From Agrobacterium vitis (GTDB lineage: Bacteria > Pseudomonadota > Alphaproteobacteria > Rhizobiales > Rhizobiaceae), in the NCBI RefSeq assembly GCF_037039395.1, contig NZ_CP146242.1, positions 2,035,001 to 2,099,000 of the forward strand: a stretch of DNA of 64,000 bases, given 5' to 3'. Each line of letters begins with the position of its first letter. Position 1 is the stretch's first letter. The position numbers were made by a program, and so were the translations under genes. The notes below the pieces were generated by a model that saw only the letters and a list, made by a program, of their open reading frames with translations, did no database searches and was not told the DNA's origin. Below are positions 49,069-57,962 of this stretch, piece after piece.

Positions 49069-49973
49069 CATCGACCTTTTCTGCGCATAGCCGGCAATCG
49101 GACGACGAGATCATGGCCAGTGGCGAATACCCGTTGACCCGCCGCGATCTCAACGAAATTGCTGCGATGATCTATGCCGATGCCGGGATTGCGCTGAACG
49201 ATTCCAAGGCTTCCCTTGTCTATTCAAGACTGTCGAAGCATATTCGCAATCTTGGATTGCGTGGATTTCGTGAATATTGCGCGCTTGTCTCTTCCCAGGA
49301 AGGGGCCGGGGCGCGACGTGAAATGTTGTCGCATCTGACAACGAATTTCACCCGGTTCTTTCGTGAGAACCATCACTTCGATCATTTGCGCACCGAGGTT
49401 CTGCCGGGCTTGATCAACCGCGCCAAGGCTGGCGGTCGCGTGCGGATCTGGTCTGCCGCGTGTTCCGATGGGCAGGAGCCCTATTCCATCGCCCTGACGG
49501 TCCTGTCCTTGATGCCGAATGCCGCCGATTACGATTTCAGGATATTGGCAACGGATATCGATCCGAAGATCCTGGCGCTGGCCCGGGCCGGAGCCTATGA
49601 CGAAACGGCGCTGGAAACCGTGAGCCCGGCCATGCGCAAGCAATGGTTCCGCGATGTCGATGTCGGCGGGCGCCGGAAATTCCAGGTCGATGACCGGGTC
49701 AAGAAGCTGATCACCTTCAACGAGCTTAATCTGATGGCACAATGGCCAATCAAAGGACCGTTCGACGTGATCTTCTGCCGCAATGTGGTGATCTATTTCG
49801 ATGAGCCGACCCAGGTGAAGATCTGGTCGCGGTTTGCCGGGCTGCTGCCGGAGGGCGGCCATCTTTATATCGGCCACTCCGAGCGGGTGTCGGGCGATCC
49901 TAAGAACCTGTTCGATAATATCGGTATCACCACCTACAAATATACCGGCAAGACCGGAGGGCGCAAAGTATGA
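49065..49973 (+). CDS. cheR: Chemoreceptor methyltransferase CheR
   Basis: 302 residues from the ATG at 49065 (an internal ATG at 49113 is possible). CheR methylates receptor glutamates with S-adenosylmethionine. The N-terminal helical domain covers about 18-85, with [19 protein letters not shown] around 86-105. The SAM-binding motif [18 protein letters not shown] follows near 126, [11 protein letters not shown] near 165 and [18 protein letters not shown] near 233, and the C-terminal segment [13 protein letters not shown] near 265. It overlaps both cheW and cheB by 4 nt. Confidence 0.96.
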   Translation: MTSTFSAHSRQSDDEIMASGEYPLTRRDLNEIAAMIYADAGIALNDSKASLVYSRLSKHIRNLGLRGFREYCALVSSQEGAGARREMLSHLTTNFTRFFRENHHFDHLRTEVLPGLINRAKAGGRVRIWSAACSDGQEPYSIALTVLSLMPNAADYDFRILATDIDPKILALARAGAYDETALETVSPAMRKQWFRDVDVGGRRKFQVDDRVKKLITFNELNLMAQWPIKGPFDVIFCRNVVIYFDEPTQVKIWSRFAGLLPEGGHLYIGHSERVSGDPKNLFDNIGITTYKYTGKTGGRKV

Positions 49974-51007
49974 TAGCCGCCGCTCGCGTTCTCGTCGTCG
50001 ATGACAGCCCGACCATGCGGGGGCTGATCACCGCCGTTCTCAATTCCGATCCGGAAGTCAGCGTCATTGGCCAGGCCAAGGATGCCATGGAGGCCCGCGC
50101 CGCCATCAAGCAACTGAACCCGGATGTGGTGACGCTCGATATTGAAATGCCAAACATGAACGGTTTGGAGTTTCTCGAAAAGATCATGCGGCTGCGGCCG
50201 ATGCCTGTCATCATGGTCTCGACCATGACCCATCGCGGAGCTGAAGCGACGCTGGCTGCCTTGGAAATTGGCGCATTCGACTGCGTCGGCAAGCCGATGC
50301 CGGGTGAGGCCCGTCCCTTCGGCGATCTTGCCGAAAAGGTCAAGGCGGCGGCCCGCTCCCAGCGTCGGCAGATCATGCATGCGGCGCCGGTTGCCACGCC
50401 TGCTGCCGATTTCCGGGTGGGTCGCAAGATCGTGGCGATCGGTTCTTCGACAGGGGGTGTCGAAGCGCTGATTGCCGTGTTGCAGAAATTTCCGCCTAAT
50501 TGCCCGCCGACGGTCATTACCCAACACATGCCGCCGACGTTTACCAAGAGTTTTGCGGAGCGGTTGAACCGGCTCTGCGCTCCCGTGGTGGAGGAAGCAA
50601 CCGACGGTGCCAGATTGCAGATCGGCAAGATCTATCTGGCCCCTGGTGGAGAACGGCATCTGCAAGTGGTGAACGCATCCGCTCCCAGTTGCCGTTTGCT
50701 GGAAACGCCCCCGGTCAACGGGCATCGGCCATCGGTTGATGTTCTCTTTGATTCGGTGGCGGAATTGGCTGGACGCAATGCCGTTGGCGTCATACTGACA
50801 GGTATGGGGCGCGATGGAGCGTCTGGATTGCTCAAAATGCGAAGTGCAGGCGCACGGACCATTGGGCAGAACGAAAAGACCTGTGTGGTCTATGGTATGC
50901 CTCGCGTTGCCCATGAACTGGGTGCCGTCGAGCATCAATTGCCGCTTGGCTCAATCGGCGAAGAAATTCTCAAACTCACGGCCGCACGGAAAGAAGGTTA
51001 TGAATAA
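49970..51007 (+). CDS. cheB: Chemoreceptor methylesterase/deamidase CheB
   Basis: 345 residues. The receiver domain covers 1-125 with phosphoacceptor D57 ([13 protein letters not shown]). A linker follows, then the methylesterase domain from about 150, with the nucleophile Ser in [10 protein letters not shown] (159-166), the catalytic His in [12 protein letters not shown] near 185, and the Asp in [11 protein letters not shown] near 280. CheB-P demethylates receptors and provides adaptation opposite CheR. Its stop and the cheY2 start overlap by one base. Confidence 0.96.
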   Translation: MIAAARVLVVDDSPTMRGLITAVLNSDPEVSVIGQAKDAMEARAAIKQLNPDVVTLDIEMPNMNGLEFLEKIMRLRPMPVIMVSTMTHRGAEATLAALEIGAFDCVGKPMPGEARPFGDLAEKVKAAARSQRRQIMHAAPVATPAADFRVGRKIVAIGSSTGGVEALIAVLQKFPPNCPPTVITQHMPPTFTKSFAERLNRLCAPVVEEATDGARLQIGKIYLAPGGERHLQVVNASAPSCRLLETPPVNGHRPSVDVLFDSVAELAGRNAVGVILTGMGRDGASGLLKMRSAGARTIGQNEKTCVVYGMPRVAHELGAVEHQLPLGSIGEEILKLTAARKEGYE

Positions 51008-51396
51008 TGTCAATAGCTGAAAAAATTAAGGTCCTGATAGTGGACGACCAGGTGACCAGCCGATTACTTTTGAGCGACGCGCTGACTCAGCTGGGTTTCA
51101 AGCAGATCACGGCTGCCGGCGACGGTGAGCAAGGGATGAAGATCATGGCTCAACAGCCTCATCATCTGGTGATCTCCGACTTCAACATGCCGAAAATGGA
51201 TGGTCTCGGCCTTCTGCAGGCGGTTCGAAGCAATCCGGCGACCAAGAAGGCGGCCTTCATCATTCTGACTGCCCAAGGCGACAGGGCGTTGGTGCAGAAA
51301 GCGGCCCAACTGGGTGCCAATAACGTACTCGCCAAGCCGTTTACCATCGAAAAGATGAAGGCGGCCATTGAAGCTGTTTTCGGAGCATTAAAATGA
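51007..51396 (+). CDS. cheY2: Chemotaxis response regulator CheY2
   Basis: 129 residues, a single receiver domain. The acidic pocket is D13/D14, phosphoacceptor D58 in [13 protein letters not shown], switch Thr in ILTAQGD and Lys in AKPFTIEK. By position it corresponds to the Sinorhizobium CheY2 that acts on the flagellar motor. It overlaps cheD by 4 nt. Confidence 0.94.
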   Translation: MSIAEKIKVLIVDDQVTSRLLLSDALTQLGFKQITAAGDGEQGMKIMAQQPHHLVISDFNMPKMDGLGLLQAVRSNPATKKAAFIILTAQGDRALVQKAAQLGANNVLAKPFTIEKMKAAIEAVFGALK

Positions 51397-51947
51397 GTGA
51401 CGAAGCTGCGGCTCGCAGGGTCCATATTATTCAAGGTGAATACAAGGTTGTCAGCGACCCGAATGTGGTGCTTTCAACTATCCTGGGTTCCTGCGTGGCT
51501 GCATGCATACGTGATCCCATTGCCGGTGTCGGCGGTATGAACCATTTCCTCCTGCCGGGCTCTGCCAATCCCGGCATGGGAGGCGGGGATGCCACGCGCT
51601 ATGGCGTCCATCTGATGGAATTGCTGATCAACGGCCTCTTGAAGAAGGGGGCTCGGCGCGATCGTCTGGAAGCCAAGATTTTCGGGGGCGCCAAGACGAT
51701 TGCGACGTTCTCGAATGTCGGCGAACAGAATGCCGCCTTTGCTGCGCAGTTTCTGAAAGACGAAGGTATCAAGGTGGTTGGCTCTTCCACGGGCGGCGAG
51801 CATGGCCGCAAGCTGGAATTCTGGCCGATCAGCGGTCGTGCCCGCCAGTATCCTCTGACAGGGGCGGAAACGCAAAAGACCGTGGCCATGGAACAGCGGC
51901 CGGTCAAAGTGCAAAAGCCGGTGGAAAGCTCGATCGAGTTTTTTTAA
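51393..51947 (+). CDS. cheD: Chemoreceptor glutamine deamidase CheD
   Basis: 184 residues. The catalytic Cys lies in [14 protein letters not shown] near residue 30-34 and the His in [12 protein letters not shown] near 49; the conserved [16 protein letters not shown] and [14 protein letters not shown] segments follow. CheD deamidates receptor glutamines and in some species interacts with CheC-type phosphatases. The C-terminal 30 residues ([19 protein letters not shown]) are an extended tail. It is the last of the tightly overlapping genes; a 307-nt gap follows. Confidence 0.95.
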   Translation: MSDEAAARRVHIIQGEYKVVSDPNVVLSTILGSCVAACIRDPIAGVGGMNHFLLPGSANPGMGGGDATRYGVHLMELLINGLLKKGARRDRLEAKIFGGAKTIATFSNVGEQNAAFAAQFLKDEGIKVVGSSTGGEHGRKLEFWPISGRARQYPLTGAETQKTVAMEQRPVKVQKPVESSIEFF

Positions 51948-52254
51948 CGGTTCGGTTCTTTCACGGGCAATCCATATTGATGAAAGTTGCGTAACGATTT
52001 TTAAGGACAATCTAAGGTATGTGATGCGGCTGGCGGCACGATGTATTCGAGCAAGGCTGGCATGAAATGGATGACCATCCGAACACTGTTTGCGGTTTCG
52101 GGTGAACGGAACGGACAACCCCTCGCTCGTTTATACAAGCTCAGGGCGGGACTGAATAAAAAGCATAAATGGAGCGTACCGCGCGGCTTTTGTCTGTGGT
52201 GTGTTCCGGGAGAACAGAACTGCGAAGCCTGAGTCAGTATTGGAGGCCACGAGC
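51948..52254. other. 307-nt gap between cheD and cheT
   Basis: No gene is supported, and no clear terminator or promoter is seen. Plus-strand frames here (for example 52041-52232) lack ribosome binding sites and similarity. The gap is notable because every gene upstream in the operon overlaps or nearly touches its neighbour. Confidence 0.35.
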
Positions 52255-52611
52255 GTGCAAGAATCACTACCTGAAATTCTGATGCGTGTTGTGACGGAAC
52301 TTCACGACGTTGCCTATCTGATCGAGCGGGTCGAGCCGCAATTGCTGGAGCTTGGTGGATCAAAGGCGTTGGAATCGGCTGAAACGCTCAAGGTCTTGCA
52401 AGGTATCGATCTCGCCGTGCAGAAATCGCGCGGATTGGCCGAATTTATCGATACCATTACGGCTGATGTTTCCGACGACTGGAAAGTGGACATGACGACG
52501 GCGCTCAGCCTCGTCAAGCTGGCCGAAATGCAGAAGGCATTGGGCGATGGCCTGCGTCATGGTCATTCGCAGCCGCTCAGCAAAGCTGCGGGCGATTTCG
52601 ATTTCTTCTGA
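52255..52611 (+). CDS. cheT: CheT-like protein with a CheZ-type DxxxQ motif
   Basis: 118 residues from a GTG at 52255, seven bases after GGAGG; the frame is open from 52201 but without a ribosome binding site. The protein is almost all helical. D52 and Q56 in GIDLAVQKSRG form the DxxxQ motif used by CheZ-class phosphatases to dephosphorylate CheY. The gene follows cheD and precedes fliF, the position of orf10/cheT in Sinorhizobium, whose product has been described as acting on a CheY. I infer CheY-P phosphatase activity from motif and position. Confidence 0.82.
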   Translation: MQESLPEILMRVVTELHDVAYLIERVEPQLLELGGSKALESAETLKVLQGIDLAVQKSRGLAEFIDTITADVSDDWKVDMTTALSLVKLAEMQKALGDGLRHGHSQPLSKAAGDFDFF

Positions 52612-52732
52612 TCTCTGCCAGCCCGGAGAGAGCAGTTTCAGCAAAAATGCGAGGCGGTTTGTGCCCGCAAAGGTGTAAAAATAAACAGAAAGACTTTTTG
52701 TAATTCCGTAAATCCATATAGAAAAGTGTTCC

Positions 52733-52763
52733 GATCGCTCCTTCGTGGGGCGATCTTCGTTTT
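52733..52763 (+). terminator. Probable terminator of the che operon
   Basis: A 9-bp stem (GATCGCTCC, 52733-52741, with GGGGCGATC, 52747-52755, one wobble) with a TTCGT loop is followed by TTCGTTTT. It separates cheT from fliF, so fliF probably has its own promoter in 52764-52887. Confidence 0.7.
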
Positions 52764-52887
52764 GGGACATCCGTTTCCGCACATCGGGCTTGGTTTGCAG
52801 GCTTCAGGAAACGCTCGCACAAGCTTCGCGTCCTAGGGTGACACTAGGCCAAAAGCCGTAACCTCATGTTTGACGGTGCGAGACAGA

Positions 52888-54576
52888 ATGAATCTGTTCA
52901 ATCAACTACTCCAGGTCTTCAAGAACCTTTCGTCCTTGGGACCTACAAAACTATGGACCCTTGCGGGTGTTGGCGTCGTTTCGGTGGCGCTGGTTATCGG
53001 TGCGGCGTTTTTTATCAATAAGCCCGCCTTTGAGACCCTTTATGTCGGCCTCGAAGCGACGGACGTCAATCAAATCAGTATTGCCCTGGCTGAAGCGGGC
53101 GTCGGTTTTCAGACTGGCGCCGATGGCAAGAGCATTCAGGTCCAGGCCGGCATGACCGGCAAGGCCCGTTTGTTGCTGGCCGAACGCGGCCTGCCCAATA
53201 GCACCAATGCCGGCTACGAACTGTTCGATAATGTCGGCTCCCTGGGTCTGACATCCTTCATGCAGGAAGTGACCCGGGTGCGCGCCCTCGAGGGCGAAAT
53301 AGCCAGGACGATCCAGCAGATCAACGGTATTGCGGCAGCACGCGTGCATATCGTCATGCCGGATGTCGGGAATTTCCGCCGCGGCGCGCAAAAGCCAACG
53401 GCTTCGGTGATGATCAGAGCCGGTTCCGATGCCGGTCGCAAATCCGCAGCTTCGATCCGCCATCTGGTGGCGTCGGCTGTGCCGGGTCTTGAAGTCGATG
53501 ATGTCACCATTCTGGATTCGACCGGCCAGTTGCTGGCATCGGGCGATGAGACGGGCGGCACTGCAAACCGGAATCTCGGCGTTGCCCAGTCGGTTCAGCA
53601 GGAAATCGAATCGAATATCGACAAGGCGCTCGCACCTTTCCTCGGTATGGACAATTTCCGCTCCAGCGTCACAGCGCAGTTGAATACCGACCAGCAGCAG
53701 ATACAGGAAACGGTTTACGATCCCGAATCCAAGGTCGAACGCTCGACCCGCACCACCAAGGAAGCGCAGAAGTCGCAGCAGCGGCAATCCGATACCGCAG
53801 CGACCGTGGAGCAGAATATTCCGCAGGCAGCGCCGCAAGCGGGTGGTGCCGGTCCTGAATCGTCCGACCAGCAGGACAAGAAGGAAGAGCAGACCAACTA
53901 CGAAATCAACAGCAAGACGATTGCCACCGTCAAGAATGGCTATACGCTGGACAAGCTTTCCGTGGCCGTTGTGGTCAACAAGCAGCGTATCGCCACCATG
54001 GTCGGCGAGCCGGTCGATCAGGCCAAGATCGATGCCTATCTGGCGGAAATGCAAAAGATCGTCAAATCGGCTGCTGGGCTCGATGACAAGCGCGGCGACG
54101 TGGTGACACTGACGGCGATGGACTTCCTGGAGAATCAGTTGCTGAGCGAGGCTCCAACCGGTCCCGGTGTCATGGAAATCCTCAGCCGCAACATGGCGGG
54201 TATCATCAACTCGCTTGCCTTCCTCGCCGTTGCCTTCCTTGTTGTCTGGATGGGCATTCGTCCGATGGTACGCTCGATGGGCGGCGGTGGAACTGCGGCG
54301 CTTGAGGGTGGCAGCGACGCTGTTGCCGGACTGGAACTGCCCGACTTCTCTCCGGGTCTCGATGCCGGTGCCGGTGGCGGCCTGATGGATGGCTTTGGTT
54401 CCGACTTCGGCTTCGATAGCGCCGATGATGTCCTTGCCCTCGACAATGATCCGAATGGCGGCTTCAATCGTCGCGTCAAGGAAGGCCCAGAACGGCGTCT
54501 GGCGCGTATGGTGGAAATCTCGGAAGAGCGTGCTGCCAAGATCCTGCGCAAATGGGCAGTCGAAAACGCAGCCTGA
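52888..54576 (+). CDS. fliF: Flagellar MS-ring protein FliF
   Basis: 562 residues from the ATG at 52888 (a TTG at 52870 and a GTG at 52876 are in frame). FliF forms the membrane-supramembrane ring on which the flagellar basal body is built. The first membrane helix lies at about 24-45. The ring-building domains follow, with GYELFDNVGSLGLTSFMQEV and RVHIVMPDVGNFRR around 115-165. A low-complexity Gln/Thr-rich insert (about 275-335) comes before the second membrane helix near 435-458. The C-terminal FliG-binding tail ends EERAAKILRKWAVENAA. Confidence 0.96.
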   Translation: MNLFNQLLQVFKNLSSLGPTKLWTLAGVGVVSVALVIGAAFFINKPAFETLYVGLEATDVNQISIALAEAGVGFQTGADGKSIQVQAGMTGKARLLLAERGLPNSTNAGYELFDNVGSLGLTSFMQEVTRVRALEGEIARTIQQINGIAAARVHIVMPDVGNFRRGAQKPTASVMIRAGSDAGRKSAASIRHLVASAVPGLEVDDVTILDSTGQLLASGDETGGTANRNLGVAQSVQQEIESNIDKALAPFLGMDNFRSSVTAQLNTDQQQIQETVYDPESKVERSTRTTKEAQKSQQRQSDTAATVEQNIPQAAPQAGGAGPESSDQQDKKEEQTNYEINSKTIATVKNGYTLDKLSVAVVVNKQRIATMVGEPVDQAKIDAYLAEMQKIVKSAAGLDDKRGDVVTLTAMDFLENQLLSEAPTGPGVMEILSRNMAGIINSLAFLAVAFLVVWMGIRPMVRSMGGGGTAALEGGSDAVAGLELPDFSPGLDAGAGGGLMDGFGSDFGFDSADDVLALDNDPNGGFNRRVKEGPERRLARMVEISEERAAKILRKWAVENAA

Positions 54577-54600
54577 TCCTTCAATCATGAGCAATAACAG

Positions 54601-54633
54601 TGCTGCGCCAGCGAAAGTCGGCGCAGCATTTTT
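54601..54633 (+). terminator. Rho-independent terminator of fliF
   Basis: Stem TGCTGCGCC (54601-54609) with GGCGCAGCA (54620-54628), then TTTTTG. It starts 25 nt after the fliF stop. Confidence 0.88.
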
Positions 54634-54815
54634 GTATGGTGCGGATAAGCCACACCTTCCGTGCTAATCCCCGTAGCGTTTAGAACTTATTTACATACAA
54701 TAACGACATGGTGATTCGGCATGTTTCGAATGACGCGCCTAACCACGGAATGGGCGGCTTCTGTGGCAAAGCATATAGAGAGGTGGCCGTTTCTATCCCT
54801 TGAAAGGGGAGCTTT

Positions 54816-55562
54816 ATGAGTGTCGAACTCCTTGAGCCTGGGGGCTATCAAGGGATCCGTAGCCAGAAGACGGCGAACAGGCCTGAGGGCCCTAGACTGC
54901 GTGATGCGATGATCCGGCAGCTTTCCTCTGCTGCGTCCGCCGGAAAGCTTCGGGTCGCCATGCATATCCTGACGGATTATGCAGGAGCCTCGCACTATCT
55001 CCTGGCGCGATACGACCTTATTCAGGAACATGGGCTGGATTTCGTGGTGACGGCGGACTGGCCGTTCGATCTGGCCCGGGGGGTTGCCACAGAATTGTCG
55101 GCTGCCTGTTCGCGGGCCACTGAGCTTGAAAAATGCCTGGGCCTGCTGCAAGCAAAATTCGTACTCCTGCCTGACGACCTGGAACTGCCCTTAGGGGCCA
55201 GCCGTCAATATTGCTCTGTTATGTTCAATGTCGGGCGTACGCGGCTGGCGCTGGTCATGCTTCTTCCAGACGGATTCGTAATCTCGCCGGACCGGTTGCG
55301 GGATGTGGGTTTGTTGGCGGCCTATTGCGTCAGCCTGTCGACGGGACGGTCACAGAAAGCGGATCGCGACTTCGAGCTGACAGAACGCGAATTGGAATGC
55401 CTGTTTTGGATTGCCGAAGGCAAGACAAGCGATGAAATTGCCACGATTCTTGGTATTTCCCGCAATACTATCAATAATTACATCACCAGTGTGATGCGCA
55501 AGACCGCTACGAAAACTCGCTCTGAAGCGATTGCCTACGCGGTTCGCAACAATCTGGTCTAA
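54816..55562 (+). CDS. visN: LuxR-family motility regulator VisN
   Basis: 248 residues from an ATG with AAGGGGAG nine bases upstream. The N-terminal sensor domain resembles autoinducer-type LuxR domains (about 35-170). The C-terminal helix-turn-helix begins at about 185 with LTERELECLFWIAEGKTSDEIATILGISRNTINNYI. Position right after fliF and before a second LuxR gene identifies the VisN/VisR pair, the global activators of flagellar, chemotaxis and motor genes in Sinorhizobium and Agrobacterium, thought to act as a heterodimer. No ligand is known. Confidence 0.88.
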   Translation: MSVELLEPGGYQGIRSQKTANRPEGPRLRDAMIRQLSSAASAGKLRVAMHILTDYAGASHYLLARYDLIQEHGLDFVVTADWPFDLARGVATELSAACSRATELEKCLGLLQAKFVLLPDDLELPLGASRQYCSVMFNVGRTRLALVMLLPDGFVISPDRLRDVGLLAAYCVSLSTGRSQKADRDFELTERELECLFWIAEGKTSDEIATILGISRNTINNYITSVMRKTATKTRSEAIAYAVRNNLV

Positions 55563-55606
55563 ACGCCGACGGCCCTTCAAGGTGACGGTTGGCATTCTAC
55601 TTCAGG

Positions 55607-55697
55607 ATATCTCAAGTCTTTGATGTCTTGAGACATCCAAAACCACTTCAAGGCGGGGATGCATTCGCATCTTCAAGCGTTGGTATGAAAGGCAGCC
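55607..55697 (+). promoter_or_regulatory. 91-nt leader of visR, shared with the COG0523 GTPase gene
   Basis: The sequence directly before the visR start aligns without a gap to the 91 nt directly before the gene at 60528 (about 65 of 91 identical by eye). The best conserved blocks are the TTCARGGCGGGGATG and GCATCTTCRAGC-TTGGTAT segments. A small hairpin GATGC-ATTC-GCATC lies at 55658-55671; in the other copy the stem is kept with a C-to-T change that makes a G-U pair. The upstream third also holds TCTCAAG/CTTGAGA (55610-55633), not conserved as a stem in the other copy. Confidence 0.7.
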
Positions 55698-56453
55698 ATG
55701 GCGTTCAATGCAGACATGTCGAGCGGCAGGACAGGATCGGCAGCAGATCTGAAAGCCCGGCTGGCTGCGAACCGGGGGGATATTTTTCCCCGGCTGATTG
55801 CCATGCAGAAGGCGATCAACGCCCGCAGCTTTGCTGTGTTCCGGGTGGCGGGTTCAGGCTTGCCCCGCAAACGCATGTTGCAATGCGAATGTGAGAGTTG
55901 GGCAGCCAGCGGCATGGTCGGCAGCTATAGCGATGCATTTGTGTCCTGCTATGGCGAACTTTTGCTGAGTCATATCGACGATTTGCTGCTGCCTTTGATG
56001 TGGAATGCCAAGGACAACGCCACATTCTGTATCAGCAGTGAGTTTGGCGCTTTCGTATCGCGTCTGCCAGCTGGCAATCTGCCGTTTTCGGGTGTTGCTT
56101 TTCCGGTCCGGCTGGGCGCTGTCGGCAATGGCTATGTCATTTTCGCATTGAACGGATCTGAGGATCTCGACAGCGATGTGATGATCGACATGCATAATCG
56201 CAGCTGCAAGCTGATGATGGATATTCTGTCACTGAGCGAGCGAAAAGTAGCGCCGTCCGAGGCATTGAGCGACCGGGAAATCGCCTGCCTGCAATTGGCG
56301 GGCGATGGGCGGATCAGCGAAGAAATTGCCGAAAATCTCGGCCTTTCGGTCCATACCGTCAATGCCTATCTGGGATCGGCGACGATCAAGCTCGATTCGG
56401 TCAACCGTATCCAGGCAATCGCCAAGGCTATCAGGCTCGGCTACATCAACTGA
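55698..56453 (+). CDS. visR: LuxR-family motility regulator VisR
   Basis: 251 residues. An N-terminal sensor-like domain covers about 25-180 (MQKAINARSFAVFRVAGSG, then FSGVAFPVRLGAVGNGYVIFAL). The C-terminal LuxR helix-turn-helix runs from about 190: LSDREIACLQLAGDGRISEEIAENLGLSVHTVNAYL. It forms the VisN/VisR pair with the gene 135 nt upstream. The intergenic space contains the shared leader, so visR translation or transcription may be controlled separately from visN. Confidence 0.88.
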   Translation: MAFNADMSSGRTGSAADLKARLAANRGDIFPRLIAMQKAINARSFAVFRVAGSGLPRKRMLQCECESWAASGMVGSYSDAFVSCYGELLLSHIDDLLLPLMWNAKDNATFCISSEFGAFVSRLPAGNLPFSGVAFPVRLGAVGNGYVIFALNGSEDLDSDVMIDMHNRSCKLMMDILSLSERKVAPSEALSDREIACLQLAGDGRISEEIAENLGLSVHTVNAYLGSATIKLDSVNRIQAIAKAIRLGYIN

Positions 56454-56525
56454 GTTTCCAAATAAATTACCCGGTCTGGCGGAAAGTCCGGAACCGGTTT
56501 CGCGAAACGCGCTACCGATGCGCGA

Positions 56526-57659
56526 TCATTCGGGCTGTTTGGCTTCCAGGAGCCATTCGCGCCAGATGGCCACAAGGATCGCCATCAGCACCGGGCCGAC
56601 GAACAGGCCGAGCATGCCCATGGTCTTGACGCCGCCGATCAGGCCGAAAAATGTTGGCAGGAAGGGGAGTTTGATCGGTCCGCCCACCAGTCTCGGCCGC
56701 AATGTCTTGTCGACAATGAAAAGCTCCACGGTTCCCCAGGCAAGCAATCCGACCCCTGCAATGGTCGAGCCACTGGCAACCAGATAGATCGAGACCAGGG
56801 TGAAGGACAGCGGCGCGCCACCGGGAATCAGCGCCATGAAGCCGGTGATGATGCCGAGCGTGACAGGGGAAGGAACGCCTGCGATCCAATAGGCGAGGCC
56901 AAGCGCGATGCCTTCGCCGACCGCAATGATCGTCATGCCGGTCACCGTGGAACTGATGGTCAGCGGAACCAGCCGCGACACTCGTTCCCAGCGCCCGGGC
57001 AGGATGCGCTCGCCAACAATATCCACCTGCGCGACAATCCGCTCCCCATCGCGATAGACGAAGAACAGCGCGATCAGCATGAAGAGCAAGGTGAGAAAGC
57101 TGTGGAAAGCCGAGGAGCCGACCACCAGCAGGCCACGGTAAATCGTGCCGATATTGGCGCCGCTGATCAGTTGCACCAATTCGCCAAGCGCACCGGGATG
57201 GCCGACATATTGATCCCAATGCTCGGAAAGCCAGGAACCGGCCAGGGGAACCTGGATTAACCACTGTGGTACCGGCGCGCCCACTTCATTGGCCCGCAAG
57301 GCCCAGACGCCCCAGCTTTTCACCTCATCGACGGCATAGATACCAGCCAGCGAGATGGGAACGACAATGAAGGAGACCACAAGAATAATGGCAATCGTCG
57401 CACCAATCGTCCTGTTGCCACGGGCGAGGCCCAGGATGCGCCGATAGATCGGCCAGCTTGCAAAGCCGATCACCATGGCGGCCAGCAACGGCACGATGAA
57501 ACCGTAGAAGAAATAGGCGCTGGCCATCAAAACGGCCAGCAGGAGCCAGCGCGCCGCCGAGGTTGGGGCAACCAGCGCATAGCGCTCCGCGGCAGCACGA
57601 CGTACAGGAACGGCGGGGGGTGTCACGACACTATCGTTTTTCGCAGTTCTCACGGTCAC
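56526..57659 (-). CDS. AI-2E family transporter (PerM-like permease)
   Basis: 377 residues from a GTG at 57659 with GGAG seven bases upstream; ATG codons further upstream (57710, 57794) lack a ribosome binding site. Seven to eight membrane segments with the family arrangement: a pair at the N-terminus (about 30-70), one near 105-125, then a cluster from about 200 with FHSFLTLLFMLIALFFVYRDGERI and IGGVKTMGMLGLFVGPVLMAILVAIWREW at the C-terminus. Family members are exporters or sodium/proton antiporters; autoinducer-2 export was shown for few. The substrate is unknown. It is convergent with visR. Confidence 0.85.
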   Translation of the reverse strand: MTVRTAKNDSVVTPPAVPVRRAAAERYALVAPTSAARWLLLAVLMASAYFFYGFIVPLLAAMVIGFASWPIYRRILGLARGNRTIGATIAIILVVSFIVVPISLAGIYAVDEVKSWGVWALRANEVGAPVPQWLIQVPLAGSWLSEHWDQYVGHPGALGELVQLISGANIGTIYRGLLVVGSSAFHSFLTLLFMLIALFFVYRDGERIVAQVDIVGERILPGRWERVSRLVPLTISSTVTGMTIIAVGEGIALGLAYWIAGVPSPVTLGIITGFMALIPGGAPLSFTLVSIYLVASGSTIAGVGLLAWGTVELFIVDKTLRPRLVGGPIKLPFLPTFFGLIGGVKTMGMLGLFVGPVLMAILVAIWREWLLEAKQPE

Positions 57660-57825
57660 CTGTACACTCCGAAGTCCAAAAGCCTCTCTGAAGCATGATA
57701 ACTTCAGCATGAGCCGACGCGCGTCCGCGCTCCGTCGATCGATAGTAGTTCCTAATTCCAAAAAGCTTGTGAAAATATGGCGGCCGCACTGCAAATTATC
57801 GTTTATTTTGCTTTTGGCTTAAAAA

Positions 57826-57902
57826 TGGTGATCCCGACGCGATTCGAACGCGTGACCCTCAGATTAGGAATCTGATGCTCTATCCTGCTGAGCTACGGAA
57901 CC
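57826..57902 (-). tRNA. tRNA-Arg (anticodon CCU)
   Basis: 77 nt including an encoded CCA. The acceptor stem GGTTCCG pairs with CGGGATC (two wobbles). The D-arm contains AGCTCAGCAGGATAGAGC, and the anticodon stem TCAGA/TCTGA encloses TTCCTAA with anticodon CCT. The T-arm is GCGTTCGAATCGC. A TTTTTAAGCC sequence follows the 3' end. It reads arginine AGG codons. Confidence 0.95.
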
Positions 57903-57962
57903 ACTGTTTACCTCCATACAAAAAGCCGCTGATGAAGCCAAGCTTTTTCCTGATCAGATGGG

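Noticed and set aside
54687..55151. 154-codon minus-strand frame opposite visN
   Set aside because: Antisense to visN, which has a strong ribosome site and clear LuxR domain.
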